From Parachlamydiales bacterium (GTDB lineage: Bacteria > Chlamydiota > Chlamydiia > Chlamydiales > JABDDJ01), in the NCBI GenBank assembly GCA_041671045.1, contig JBAZCF010000013.1, positions 1-57,868 on the forward strand: a stretch of DNA of 57,868 nt, written 5' to 3'. Positions 1-7,222 of the stretch are shown here, one piece after another (position 1 is the first letter of the stretch; each line of letters opens with the position of its first letter). A program made the position numbers and the translations under genes. The notes under the pieces were generated by a model that was not told the DNA's origin, did no database searches, and worked only from the letters and a program-made list of their open reading frames with translations.

Positions 1-34
1 GCAAAAGACTGCTTCGCAGTTATGCATATGTAAT

Positions 35-44
35 GGGGGGGGGG
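35..44. repeat. Poly-G tract (10 G)
   Basis: A run of ten G lies 83 bases ahead of the start of an outer-membrane-type gene. The surrounding sequence is AT-rich, so the run stands out. Runs of this length are prone to slipped-strand length change. Its position fits a promoter-region phase-variation tract, but no promoter was identified, so this is inference. Confidence 0.6.
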
Positions 45-127
45 TAAACCTTGAAATTAATCTCAGAAAAGGATACTTACCAATTAATTGAGTATTAGCT
101 ATAAGCATAATTTTCACGTTAGAAAAT

Positions 128-784
128 ATGCAAAAAATATTTCATATCATTCTACTCCTATTAGTTCTTCCGCTTTACATTAAAGCTAACGACCATCTCA
201 TCGAATTTTGGCCACAATTTAACATTGGTCAATGGGAAAAAGATAAGTGGAAGCTAGAAGCTCATATTGAATTACGTTTTACAGAGCCTATTACACGTCT
301 TCGTTATTTTGAATATTCTGAGAAGCTTGCATACCAAGCATTTAAGTATTTAAATTTTCGTGCAGGGTTAACGTATATTACTGAGAAAAAGTTTGATCAG
401 GTGAAATACCGTTATAATACACGCTTAGAATTTGAGGCGAATCCCTCTTTGCCCTTAGGTGAGAAAACCCTGTTGACATTAAGGAATAGGCTTGAACTCC
501 GTAAGTTCCAGGATAACAATGCAATTAATTTTCGCTCTAGGCATAGGCTGCGTGTGGCTATTGAACCTTCAAGCAAAACAACTTTCAAAACCATTTCTAT
601 GTCTGACGAGATATTCTACGATTACACCCAAGATCAATTCGTGGAAAATAGATATATCCCTATACAGTTCGAATTTGAGGTATCCTCAGAACTTGATATA
701 GCCTTATACCTTATGCTGAAAAGCTCACAAGCTACGAGCGGGTGGAGCCAAAGCTTTATCATTGGCTCCAATTTTGACTTCTGA
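128..784 (+). CDS. DUF2490-like outer-membrane protein
   Basis: A 218-residue protein with a Sec signal peptide: a short basic start, then a hydrophobic stretch (IILLLLVLPLYIKA, about residues 7-20). The mature part begins with a WPQFNIGQW-type strand and alternates aromatic and polar residues. It ends in FDF, a terminal aromatic typical of outer-membrane beta-barrels. The pattern matches the DUF2490 family, small predicted barrels of unknown function. The gene stands alone, with its 3' end facing the biotin operon. A run of ten G lies upstream and could vary expression. The family call rests on overall pattern and not on a catalytic motif. The role, perhaps a porin-like or structural protein, is unknown. 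Confidence 0.6.
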   Translation: MQKIFHIILLLLVLPLYIKANDHLIEFWPQFNIGQWEKDKWKLEAHIELRFTEPITRLRYFEYSEKLAYQAFKYLNFRAGLTYITEKKFDQVKYRYNTRLEFEANPSLPLGEKTLLTLRNRLELRKFQDNNAINFRSRHRLRVAIEPSSKTTFKTISMSDEIFYDYTQDQFVENRYIPIQFEFEVSSELDIALYLMLKSSQATSGWSQSFIIGSNFDF

Positions 785-820
785 CTTACCTGAAGCTCGC
801 AGTGAAGTGATTCTGAATAG

Positions 821-1453
821 CTATGTTATAGTAGGTAAGGCAGACAGATCCTTCAAATTTGCTAGCCAAATTTGGCAGAGTTTTTCCTCATAAGAACACG
901 CTACTACCATCATTTCCTTAGAATCCGGGATCAAGGCAAGTTCACGTTCCATCTCTTCCAGGTGTTCTTTTTCCTCCAATAAGATAGACATCACGGTCAC
1001 GGGCGACTTAGCAGCTTTCAAGACTTTATGGTAAGTGGGATAAAGCATAGATGCCCTTAATTCAATGGCATACGTTACAAGCAGGTAGGCGGCTTCTTTA
1101 GCTTGGATAGAGGTTAACCCGCTTCTCTGTTGTAAATAACGGCATACTGCAACATCGAGCGTGTTTAGATAGTGTAAGCTTGCATACCCGCCTAACATGG
1201 AATCTAATGCATAGGTCTCAAATTTTTGTTCAGATACACGGCTGATTTGGCTTTTAAGATAATGTGCATGCCTAAACTCTTCAGCTGCGTGTTTCAACAT
1301 CTCTTCTTTTACTTTAGTAGGGTGCTCGCAAAGGGCAATTTTCCGTGCGCCGCAGTTTTCCATATACGATAAAGTATTCAACCATTTGGCGTGTGTATCG
1401 CCATTGGAAACTATATCAGTTAATATTTCTTCGAAATGAGCTTCTTTCAACAT
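821..1453 (-). CDS. Ferritin-like diiron protein, last gene of the biotin operon
   Basis: A 210-residue, mostly helical protein with the ligand pattern of a ferritin-like four-helix diiron carboxylate protein: Glu32, Glu59-x-x-His62, Glu131 and Glu161-x-x-His164. It has no signal peptide. Its start lies inside the end of bioA (7-base overlap), so it is very likely translated with the biotin genes. MiaE-type hydroxylases and other ferritin-like oxygenases share this ligand set. No bioC, bioH or bioI-type gene is visible in the operon, so a role in making the pimeloyl precursor is possible, as is protection of or iron supply to BioB. Neither is shown by the sequence. The fold is fairly secure; the substrate is unknown. 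Confidence 0.65.
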   Translation of the reverse strand: MLKEAHFEEILTDIVSNGDTHAKWLNTLSYMENCGARKIALCEHPTKVKEEMLKHAAEEFRHAHYLKSQISRVSEQKFETYALDSMLGGYASLHYLNTLDVAVCRYLQQRSGLTSIQAKEAAYLLVTYAIELRASMLYPTYHKVLKAAKSPVTVMSILLEEKEHLEEMERELALIPDSKEMMVVACSYEEKLCQIWLANLKDLSALPTIT

Positions 1454-2739
1454 GATAAACTTTCCAATAGGGTTTGATAGATATGATATAAGTCTTCTTC
1501 ACTCACACAATAGGGAGGAAGGACGTGAACGTAGTTGCCAAAAGGGCGCAAAACGACGTGTTTAGCAAAAAAATGCGGGACAATCCGCTGTTTTAACGAG
1601 CTGAAGTAGCCACTATCGCCCTCTCGCGTTTTATATTCCAGACTTAAGATAGTGCCTTGGACTTCGCACCGCTCCCATAAGTGTTGGTACTGTTCCTTAA
1701 ACTGAAGGTGTGATGCTTCTATTCTAGCACGCTGGGCTGAACAGTCATTGGTCAAAAGCAAGTCCAGACTCGCTAAGGCTGCTGCACATCCTAAGGGGTT
1801 GGCGGTATAGGTATGTCCATGAAGAAAAGCAGCAGCTCTGTCTTGGGATTGGAAACCTTCAAAGATAAAGTCTTTGCAAACAGTCAGTGCTAACGGTAAG
1901 GCACCACCAGTAAGGCCTTTGGCTAAGCAAATAATATCCGGAGTATGTTTCAAATATTCGCATGCGAAGAGGGGGCCTGTTCTACCGAAACCGGTCATTA
2001 CTTCGTCTGCTATAGTCAGAATATTGTTTTTCTCGCAAATCTCCATGAGTACATCCAAGCCCTTAGCTGAATGGCTTTTCATACCATTAAACCCTTGGAT
2101 GATGGGCTCAAAGATGAATCCGGCAACGCTCTTATGCTCAATCAAGGCATTCAATTGTGCATACGATTCCTCTTCTTTTCCAGCAAAAGGGGGATCGATC
2201 CATTCCACATCGAACATGAAAGGCCAGAAGGGGCGGTTAAAGCTGGTTTTTCCTGCGGCGGACATTGCCCCAAAGGTATCTCCATGATAGCCGCCCTTAA
2301 AGCAGATAAGGACGTCTTTTTCGGGAGCGGCACCTTTGTTATGCCAAAACTGGAAAATAATTTTTAGTGCAGCCTCCACTGCCGTGGAACCGTTGTCTGA
2401 GTAGAAGAAGCGGTTGAGGCCTGGGGGTAAAATAGCTTTTAAACGTTCCGCCAACAATATCGCAGGTTCGTGCGTATAGTCAGCAAACATCACATGCTGC
2501 AGGTTTTGCGCTTGTTCATAGATTTTTTCTGCGATGTAGGGATGGGAGTGTCCGTGCAGATTTGTCCACCAGGAAGAGACAGCATCGATATAACGTGTAC
2601 CCATGTCAGAATAAAGGTAGGCTCCTTGCGCTTTCACTATCGCTATGGGCAATGGGTCAGTTTCGTATTGGGTAAAGGGATGCCAAATGATGGCTCTATC
2701 ACGCTGTGTTAGCTGGGAATCTAAAGTTGGAATTGCCAT
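1447..2739 (-). CDS. bioA: Adenosylmethionine-8-amino-7-oxononanoate aminotransferase BioA
   Basis: A PLP-dependent class III aminotransferase of 430 residues, the usual BioA length. It converts 7-keto-8-aminopelargonate to 7,8-diaminopelargonate with S-adenosylmethionine as amino donor. Visible features are the substrate-site segment SSWWTNLHGHSHP near residue 55, a glycine-rich FKGGYHGDT segment, IADEVMTGFGRTG carrying the PLP-ring aspartate, and the Schiff-base lysine in LAKGLTGG at Lys274, the same number as in E. coli BioA. The gene overlaps bioD upstream (19 bases) and the ferritin-like gene downstream (7 bases), so the whole set reads as one transcript. The call is secure. Confidence 0.95.
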   Translation of the reverse strand: MAIPTLDSQLTQRDRAIIWHPFTQYETDPLPIAIVKAQGAYLYSDMGTRYIDAVSSWWTNLHGHSHPYIAEKIYEQAQNLQHVMFADYTHEPAILLAERLKAILPPGLNRFFYSDNGSTAVEAALKIIFQFWHNKGAAPEKDVLICFKGGYHGDTFGAMSAAGKTSFNRPFWPFMFDVEWIDPPFAGKEEESYAQLNALIEHKSVAGFIFEPIIQGFNGMKSHSAKGLDVLMEICEKNNILTIADEVMTGFGRTGPLFACEYLKHTPDIICLAKGLTGGALPLALTVCKDFIFEGFQSQDRAAAFLHGHTYTANPLGCAAALASLDLLLTNDCSAQRARIEASHLQFKEQYQHLWERCEVQGTILSLEYKTREGDSGYFSSLKQRIVPHFFAKHVVLRPFGNYVHVLPPYCVSEEDLYHIYQTLLESLSC

Positions 2740-3329
2740 TGCTTAGCGTACCTTTGGATAATATTAAAATTTAGTATAGGTTCTTCGCTAAGCCTTCCTA
2801 AGCAAGCTAAGCGCGTATAGTTCAAAATGAATTCCTCGCTAGCCTCATTCACTTTCCCATTGAAAATGATACCGGCAATGTCAACCTGTATTTGCCGGAG
2901 GCATTCATATGTCATGAGAGTATGGTTAATGCTGCCTAGATAATGCTTCGAGACGATAATCCACCGGCAATTCCAGGATGCATAGCAGTCTAGTTGGGTC
3001 AGTGTATCATTCAAGGGGGATAGCACCCCTCCTGCAAGTTCGATAATCAATGGACGTATTGTTTCAGGGGGAATGATGGACTCTGGAAGTATCTCTCTTT
3101 GTTCTAAACGAGCCGCTAGATGTGGTGAGACCGGTTGTTCGAATCGATAAGCTTCCGGATGACATACTAAAGCATCACGGGAAAGAGACTTAACCATCAA
3201 TGTGTCTGATTGATCTAATTGACCGGACTGAATAGGCTTCCAATAGTCAGCTTGTAGCTTTTCGGCCAGAATAGCCGAAACTACGGTTTTGCCGACATCA
3301 GTACCTATTCCTGCGACAGCAACTCTCAT
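2721..3329 (-). CDS. bioD: Dethiobiotin synthetase BioD
   Basis: An ATP-dependent carboxylase of 202 residues that closes the ureido ring of dethiobiotin from diaminopelargonate and CO2. The N-terminal P-loop GIGTDVGKTVV is the hallmark. It is followed by YWKPIQSG, carrying the conserved lysine, and a later PLNDTLTQLDC-type segment. It is slightly shorter than E. coli BioD (about 225 residues) and its middle is divergent, as in chlamydial homologues. It overlaps bioF by 4 bases (ATGA) and bioA by 19, indicating translational coupling. The P-loop and the operon context together make the identification firm. Confidence 0.9.
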   Translation of the reverse strand: MRVAVAGIGTDVGKTVVSAILAEKLQADYWKPIQSGQLDQSDTLMVKSLSRDALVCHPEAYRFEQPVSPHLAARLEQREILPESIIPPETIRPLIIELAGGVLSPLNDTLTQLDCYASWNCRWIIVSKHYLGSINHTLMTYECLRQIQVDIAGIIFNGKVNEASEEFILNYTRLACLGRLSEEPILNFNIIQRYAKQWQFQL

Positions 3330-4441
3330 AAATGACCCTTAAGTAAATGCAAGAGAGACTCTACTTGCGAAGGGGTATTGAAAGAATGCAAAATTAAGCG
3401 TAAAATTTCCTGCCCTTTTTTGACTGTAGGACTAAGGATAGGGCGTACATCATATCCCTCCGTTGCCAAAGCCATAGCCGCTGCTTTTACGCGGGAGTTT
3501 CCGGGAATCACCATAGATTGTATTGGAGAGAAATGGAAATCCTTCACTAAACTATATTGCCTACTTAAGCTTTCAAAATAGCTTATCAGCGCAAAAAGTT
3601 TATTTCTCTGAGTATCCGCCTCATGGATCTTACTGTAGCTAATATCAATAGCTTTTATGGCGTATGGTGGAAGAGCTGTCGAATAGCAAAAGGGACGTGC
3701 GAAATTGATAAGGTATTGCTTCAGAAGCTGACTCCCAAGGACGGCTCCGCCAAATACTCCAAAAGCTTTGCCATATGCAAGCACACGTGCGAAAACTTTA
3801 TCCTCTATACCTTCTGCAACGACGCGCCCTTCGCCTTTTTTTCCATAGACTCCGATAGCGTGGGCCTCATCCACAATCAGACCCGCTCCATATTCATCAC
3901 AAAGAGCGCTCATCTCTTTTAGTGGGGCTAAGGACCCATCCATGGAATAGACTGACTCTACGACAACAAAAATTGGATGGCGCTTTTTACGCACATCTTC
4001 TAAACGTTTTTTTAGATGTTTGGTATCATTGTGAAAAAAGGGATAGCTTTTGCCCTTGGTAAATCGCAGTCCATCTTGGACTGAGGCGTGGCAATGTAGG
4101 TCATAAATCACAGAGACATCCTCCTTTAAAAGAGAATCCATTAACCCTTGATTAGCCGCGTAACCTGTATTGAAAATCAAGGCTGCTTCAGCGTGATGAT
4201 ATTTTGCGATTTTGTTTTCTAAGGATTCTATAGGTTCAGAATGCCCGGTCAATAATCGTGATCCTGTAGATCCACGGCTTAACTTTTCGGGCGACCTACC
4301 ATCAGTATCCAGTGCTAATCCCAAGTAATCGTTAGAGGTGAAGTCGACTAGTCCTGAAGTATATTTAAGGGAACGCAAGGTGCCTTCCAGCATCCTTGCT
4401 TCCAACCTTTTTCGCAGTAAATTATTTAACTGCAAGAGCAT
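3326..4441 (-). CDS. bioF: 8-amino-7-oxononanoate synthase BioF
   Basis: A PLP-dependent alpha-oxoamine synthase of 371 residues. It condenses L-alanine with a pimeloyl thioester to give 7-keto-8-aminopelargonate. Family marks are FTSNDYLGLA, GSTGSRLLTGH near the N-terminal third, VDEAHAIGVYG with the PLP-contacting Asp and His, and the lysine in AYGKAFGVFGG. The gene overlaps bioB by 16 bases and bioD by 4. BioF is where the pimeloyl unit enters, so the missing upstream supply genes matter here. The identity is secure. The alternative family members Kbl and HemA are unlikely in this operon. Confidence 0.93.
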   Translation of the reverse strand: MLLQLNNLLRKRLEARMLEGTLRSLKYTSGLVDFTSNDYLGLALDTDGRSPEKLSRGSTGSRLLTGHSEPIESLENKIAKYHHAEAALIFNTGYAANQGLMDSLLKEDVSVIYDLHCHASVQDGLRFTKGKSYPFFHNDTKHLKKRLEDVRKKRHPIFVVVESVYSMDGSLAPLKEMSALCDEYGAGLIVDEAHAIGVYGKKGEGRVVAEGIEDKVFARVLAYGKAFGVFGGAVLGSQLLKQYLINFARPFCYSTALPPYAIKAIDISYSKIHEADTQRNKLFALISYFESLSRQYSLVKDFHFSPIQSMVIPGNSRVKAAAMALATEGYDVRPILSPTVKKGQEILRLILHSFNTPSQVESLLHLLKGHL

Positions 4442-5412
4442 GCAGAAACTTCCTTGTATGCAGGACGCGCTGTAAGATTCAGAGTTTCCATCATCTGCAT
4501 ATCAAAATTTAGGTCTGGATTAGGTGTCGTCAGTAACTTATCTCCAATAAAGATCGAATTCGCACCGGCCAGAAAACATAAAGCTTGTTCTGCTTCGGAA
4601 CGACCTTCCCGTCCTGCTGATAGTCTAACCATTGTTTGCGGCATAATGATACGTGTCGTGGCGATCATTCTTACGACATCCCAGATAGGAACCGGAGGCC
4701 TGCTTTGAAGCGGAGTGCCGCTGACAGAGATCAGCATATTAATCGGCACTGATTCGGGATGTTTTTCCCTTGTCGCCAAAACATGCAACATGCTCACCCT
4801 ATCCTCTATCGACTCCCCCATTCCAATAATCCCGCCGCAGCAGACGCTAATACCAGCTTTTTCTACCGTATCCAAAGTATCTAATCTATCTTGGAATGTC
4901 CGCGTGGTAATGATCTGACTATAATATTCAGGAGAAGTGTCGACATTATGGTTGTAAGCATAAAGTCCTGCTTCAGCTAACCGCTTTGCCTGGCCTTCAT
5001 TCAACATCCCTAAGCAAGTGCACACTTCCACTCCTAAAGAGGAAACCTCTTTGACCATTTCCAATACACGGTCAAATTGGGGACTATCGCGGACAGAACG
5101 CCAAGCGGCTCCCATACAGATACGGGTCACGCCATATTCGAGTGCGCTTTGGGCATCATCCATCACCCTTTTAAGTTCCACAAGAGGTTCGGCTTTGACA
5201 AAAGTCTGGCTGCTTGCTGATTGGGGGCAGTATTTGCAATCTTCCGGACATCCGCCCGTTTTGACTGAAATCAAATGACAAAGCTGAACTTCATTTGTAT
5301 CATGGTATTGGCTCTTGACTGTTCCCGCTTTTAATATGAGTTCCATCAGAGGAGAATCGTGAATAGTCCGTATTTCATCCTTTGTCCAATTATGCCGTAT
5401 CTCTTCCTTCAT
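4426..5412 (-). CDS. bioB: Biotin synthase BioB
   Basis: A radical-SAM enzyme of 328 residues that inserts sulfur into dethiobiotin. The CxxxCxxC cluster motif is at Cys55, Cys59 and Cys62, inside GGCPEDCKYCPQS. Further BioB signatures are NHNVDTSPEYY, GGIIGMGES and the late RLSAGR motif with the conserved arginine. The start at 5412 is preferred over an in-frame ATG at 5478, because GAGGGG lies just upstream and the protein then begins as usual for BioB. It heads the operon bioB-bioF-bioD-bioA-diiron protein. The region between it and the divergent oxidoreductase holds paired TGTACA boxes that could be an operator. Confidence 0.95.
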   Translation of the reverse strand: MKEEIRHNWTKDEIRTIHDSPLMELILKAGTVKSQYHDTNEVQLCHLISVKTGGCPEDCKYCPQSASSQTFVKAEPLVELKRVMDDAQSALEYGVTRICMGAAWRSVRDSPQFDRVLEMVKEVSSLGVEVCTCLGMLNEGQAKRLAEAGLYAYNHNVDTSPEYYSQIITTRTFQDRLDTLDTVEKAGISVCCGGIIGMGESIEDRVSMLHVLATREKHPESVPINMLISVSGTPLQSRPPVPIWDVVRMIATTRIIMPQTMVRLSAGREGRSEAEQALCFLAGANSIFIGDKLLTTPNPDLNFDMQMMETLNLTARPAYKEVSACSCS

Positions 5413-5442
5413 TCTTTTCCCCTCTTTAAAGGCATTGATTAT

Positions 5443-5466
5443 TTGTACATTGTCCTTTTTTGTACA
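5443..5466. promoter_or_regulatory. Paired TTGTACA boxes, possible biotin-operon operator
   Basis: TTGTACA occurs twice, at 5443-5449 and 5460-5466, with 17 bases from start to start. Each contains the palindrome TGTACA. The pair sits between the bioB start and the divergent oxidoreductase gene, where a repressor of either gene would bind. It does not match the classical BirA site (TTGTAAACC with its inverted partner), nor BioR or BioQ sites as I know them. Function is inferred from position only. Confidence 0.3.
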
Positions 5467-5503
5467 GGTTGAGTTCAATCGCCATATCAGTTATTTTGGA
5501 CTT

Positions 5504-6871
5504 ATGACAAAACAACGCATTGCAATTATCGGCGCAGGTTTTTCAGGACTTTCAGTTCTAGTGCATTTGGTAGCTGCTACGAACAAACCACTGCAAATAT
5601 TACTGTTTGAAAGGTCTGGACAACCTGGTTTAGGGGCTGGGTACGGCACTCAGTCACCTCATCATCTGCTTAACGTAAGAGCGGGGCAAATGGGGGCATT
5701 CGCAGACCGTTCTGATGATTTCTTTGTATGGCTACTGCACAACGAAGGATATTGGAGGGAGCAAAGCCCCTATTATAAGCACCTGAGCATCTCTCCTTAT
5801 GGCTTCCTTCCCCGCCATCTCTATGGCCTATACTTAGCTGACCTCCTAAAAAAGACCCTTGCGCAAGCTCAAACGAAGGGTATAGAAGTTGAGGTGCACC
5901 CTCAAGAAATCATAGGCGCCACAACAACGCCTAGCGAATCGTGGGTTTTGCAGGCAATGGATGGCTCCCAATACATTACTGATTACATCGTAATCTCTAC
6001 CGGCGTCTCCCCTACCAAAAGATTTTCCTTTGAAACAGCTCAGCTAATTGAATCAAAAAGATATTTCCATAGCATTTGGAATAAAGCCTTTTATACTAAC
6101 ACCTTCGATTGTGATTCTGTAGCTATCATAGGATCCGGCTTAACGGCTGTCGACGCACTCGCGAGCTTATATGCAGCAAAATATCCAGGTAAAATCACTG
6201 TTATATCCAAACACGGTCACTTCCCGCTAGCGCACCCCATACACCCTCCGGTGCCGCTAAAAGACTTCTTAATAGACAGTACCCCTAAAGATGGGATCGT
6301 CCTCTTAGATGAAATACGTAACCTCCTAGCTTGCGGTGTAGACTGGATACAGTTGATAGATACCCTCCGTCCTTATACTTCCGTGCTTTGGCAAAGTTCC
6401 TCAAAAAAAGCTAAACAACAGTTTATGCGGCATCTATTCTCTTTGTGGAATAAGCATAGACATCGCATGGCTCCTGAAAACAGTCAGATGATCCAAAATA
6501 TGATCAGCAGCGGACAGCTCCAAGTTATGGCAGGTAATGTGCAAAATGTCGAATTACTGGATGATCAGAGATACAATATTAGTTACTCTTCCGGTAAATC
6601 TTTTGAAACTGACTGCGTACTGAATTGCACAGGTCCCAGCTATGACATTGTGTCGCGTATGAACCCATTGATCACACACTTGTTAAATACGCACTACATT
6701 CAGGCTGACGAAATGGAAATGGGCCTGAAGTTGGACAAAGGACAGTATTTAGCTGGGAATAACAGCCATACAATTTTCGGCATTGGGTCATTGTTGTTCG
6801 GAAGCCTTTTTGAGACTACAGCAGTCCCTGATCTACGTCAGCAGGCGAGTACAATTGCTTCGTGCTTCTAA
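5504..6871 (+). CDS. FAD/NAD(P)-binding oxidoreductase (NAD_binding_9 type)
   Basis: A 455-residue flavoprotein. The N-terminal Rossmann motif IIGAGFSGLS starts within 10 residues of ATG 5504. It is followed by GAGYGTQSPHHLLNVRAGQM, characteristic of the uncharacterised FAD-NAD(P)-binding family (Pfam NAD_binding_9). A second dinucleotide motif, AIIGSGLTAVDAL, lies near the middle, and an NCTGPS segment near the C-terminus. The substrate is unknown. Members often reduce small metabolites or serve in siderophore-like or hopanoid clusters. An upstream in-frame ATG at 5435 would overlap the bioB start and lacks a good ribosome site, so 5504 is preferred. It is transcribed away from the biotin operon. 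Confidence 0.75.
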   Translation: MTKQRIAIIGAGFSGLSVLVHLVAATNKPLQILLFERSGQPGLGAGYGTQSPHHLLNVRAGQMGAFADRSDDFFVWLLHNEGYWREQSPYYKHLSISPYGFLPRHLYGLYLADLLKKTLAQAQTKGIEVEVHPQEIIGATTTPSESWVLQAMDGSQYITDYIVISTGVSPTKRFSFETAQLIESKRYFHSIWNKAFYTNTFDCDSVAIIGSGLTAVDALASLYAAKYPGKITVISKHGHFPLAHPIHPPVPLKDFLIDSTPKDGIVLLDEIRNLLACGVDWIQLIDTLRPYTSVLWQSSSKKAKQQFMRHLFSLWNKHRHRMAPENSQMIQNMISSGQLQVMAGNVQNVELLDDQRYNISYSSGKSFETDCVLNCTGPSYDIVSRMNPLITHLLNTHYIQADEMEMGLKLDKGQYLAGNNSHTIFGIGSLLFGSLFETTAVPDLRQQASTIASCF

Positions 6872-7046
6872 AAGTATCTTCAGAGTGGTTTGTTTTAATT
6901 CGGAAACACGTTTGTTAACTTGATGGGATTTAGCATGACCAAATTCAGCTGTTGCCATTTGGGTTTATCCTGCAAAAAATCCGGACTTAATTCGGTGTCG
7001 TGTAAATGTTTGACGTGATCGCGTCAGCGAGCATGTCAACGTCGGG

Positions 7047-7074
7047 CGCTGCGGTCCCGCGGGGGACCGCAGCG
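7047..7074. terminator. GC-rich hairpin between convergent genes
   Basis: A perfect 12-bp stem (CGCTGCGGTCCC and its complement) encloses a GCGG loop. It sits between the oxidoreductase (plus strand) and nrdA (minus strand), which converge. No T-run follows on either strand, so it may be a bidirectional or Rho-assisted terminator, or part of a dispersed GC-rich repeat. The GC content is well above the flanks. Confidence 0.5.
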
Positions 7075-7129
7075 ATGTGAGATCGGTACAAAAACAATGA
7101 TGCCAGTGACAGCCTAATGTGGGGCGGAG

Positions 7130-7165
7130 CTTCTTTGCGTTCTTTGGGTCTTTGCGTTCAAAAAA
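7130..7165. repeat. Short TTTGCG-type direct repeats in a GC-rich intergenic insert
   Basis: The 350-base gap between the oxidoreductase and nrdA holds no gene. Besides the hairpin it contains the iterated words TTCTTTGCG, TTCTTTGGG and TCTTTGCG, spaced about 10 bases apart. On the minus strand these read as GCAAAGA units. Similar GCAAAG arrays occur as dispersed intergenic repeats in various bacteria. This looks like one such repeat and not a gene remnant. Confidence 0.45.
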
Positions 7166-7222
7166 AAACCGCCACACAAACGCCTTTGCAGGCAACTTCT
7201 TACCGGGCGTAGCTTCTCTGCT

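Noticed and set aside
6965..7195. 76-residue open frame on the minus strand in the GC-rich gap
   Set aside because: It runs through the hairpin and the GCAAAG repeats, has no ribosome site, and its composition reflects the repeat.
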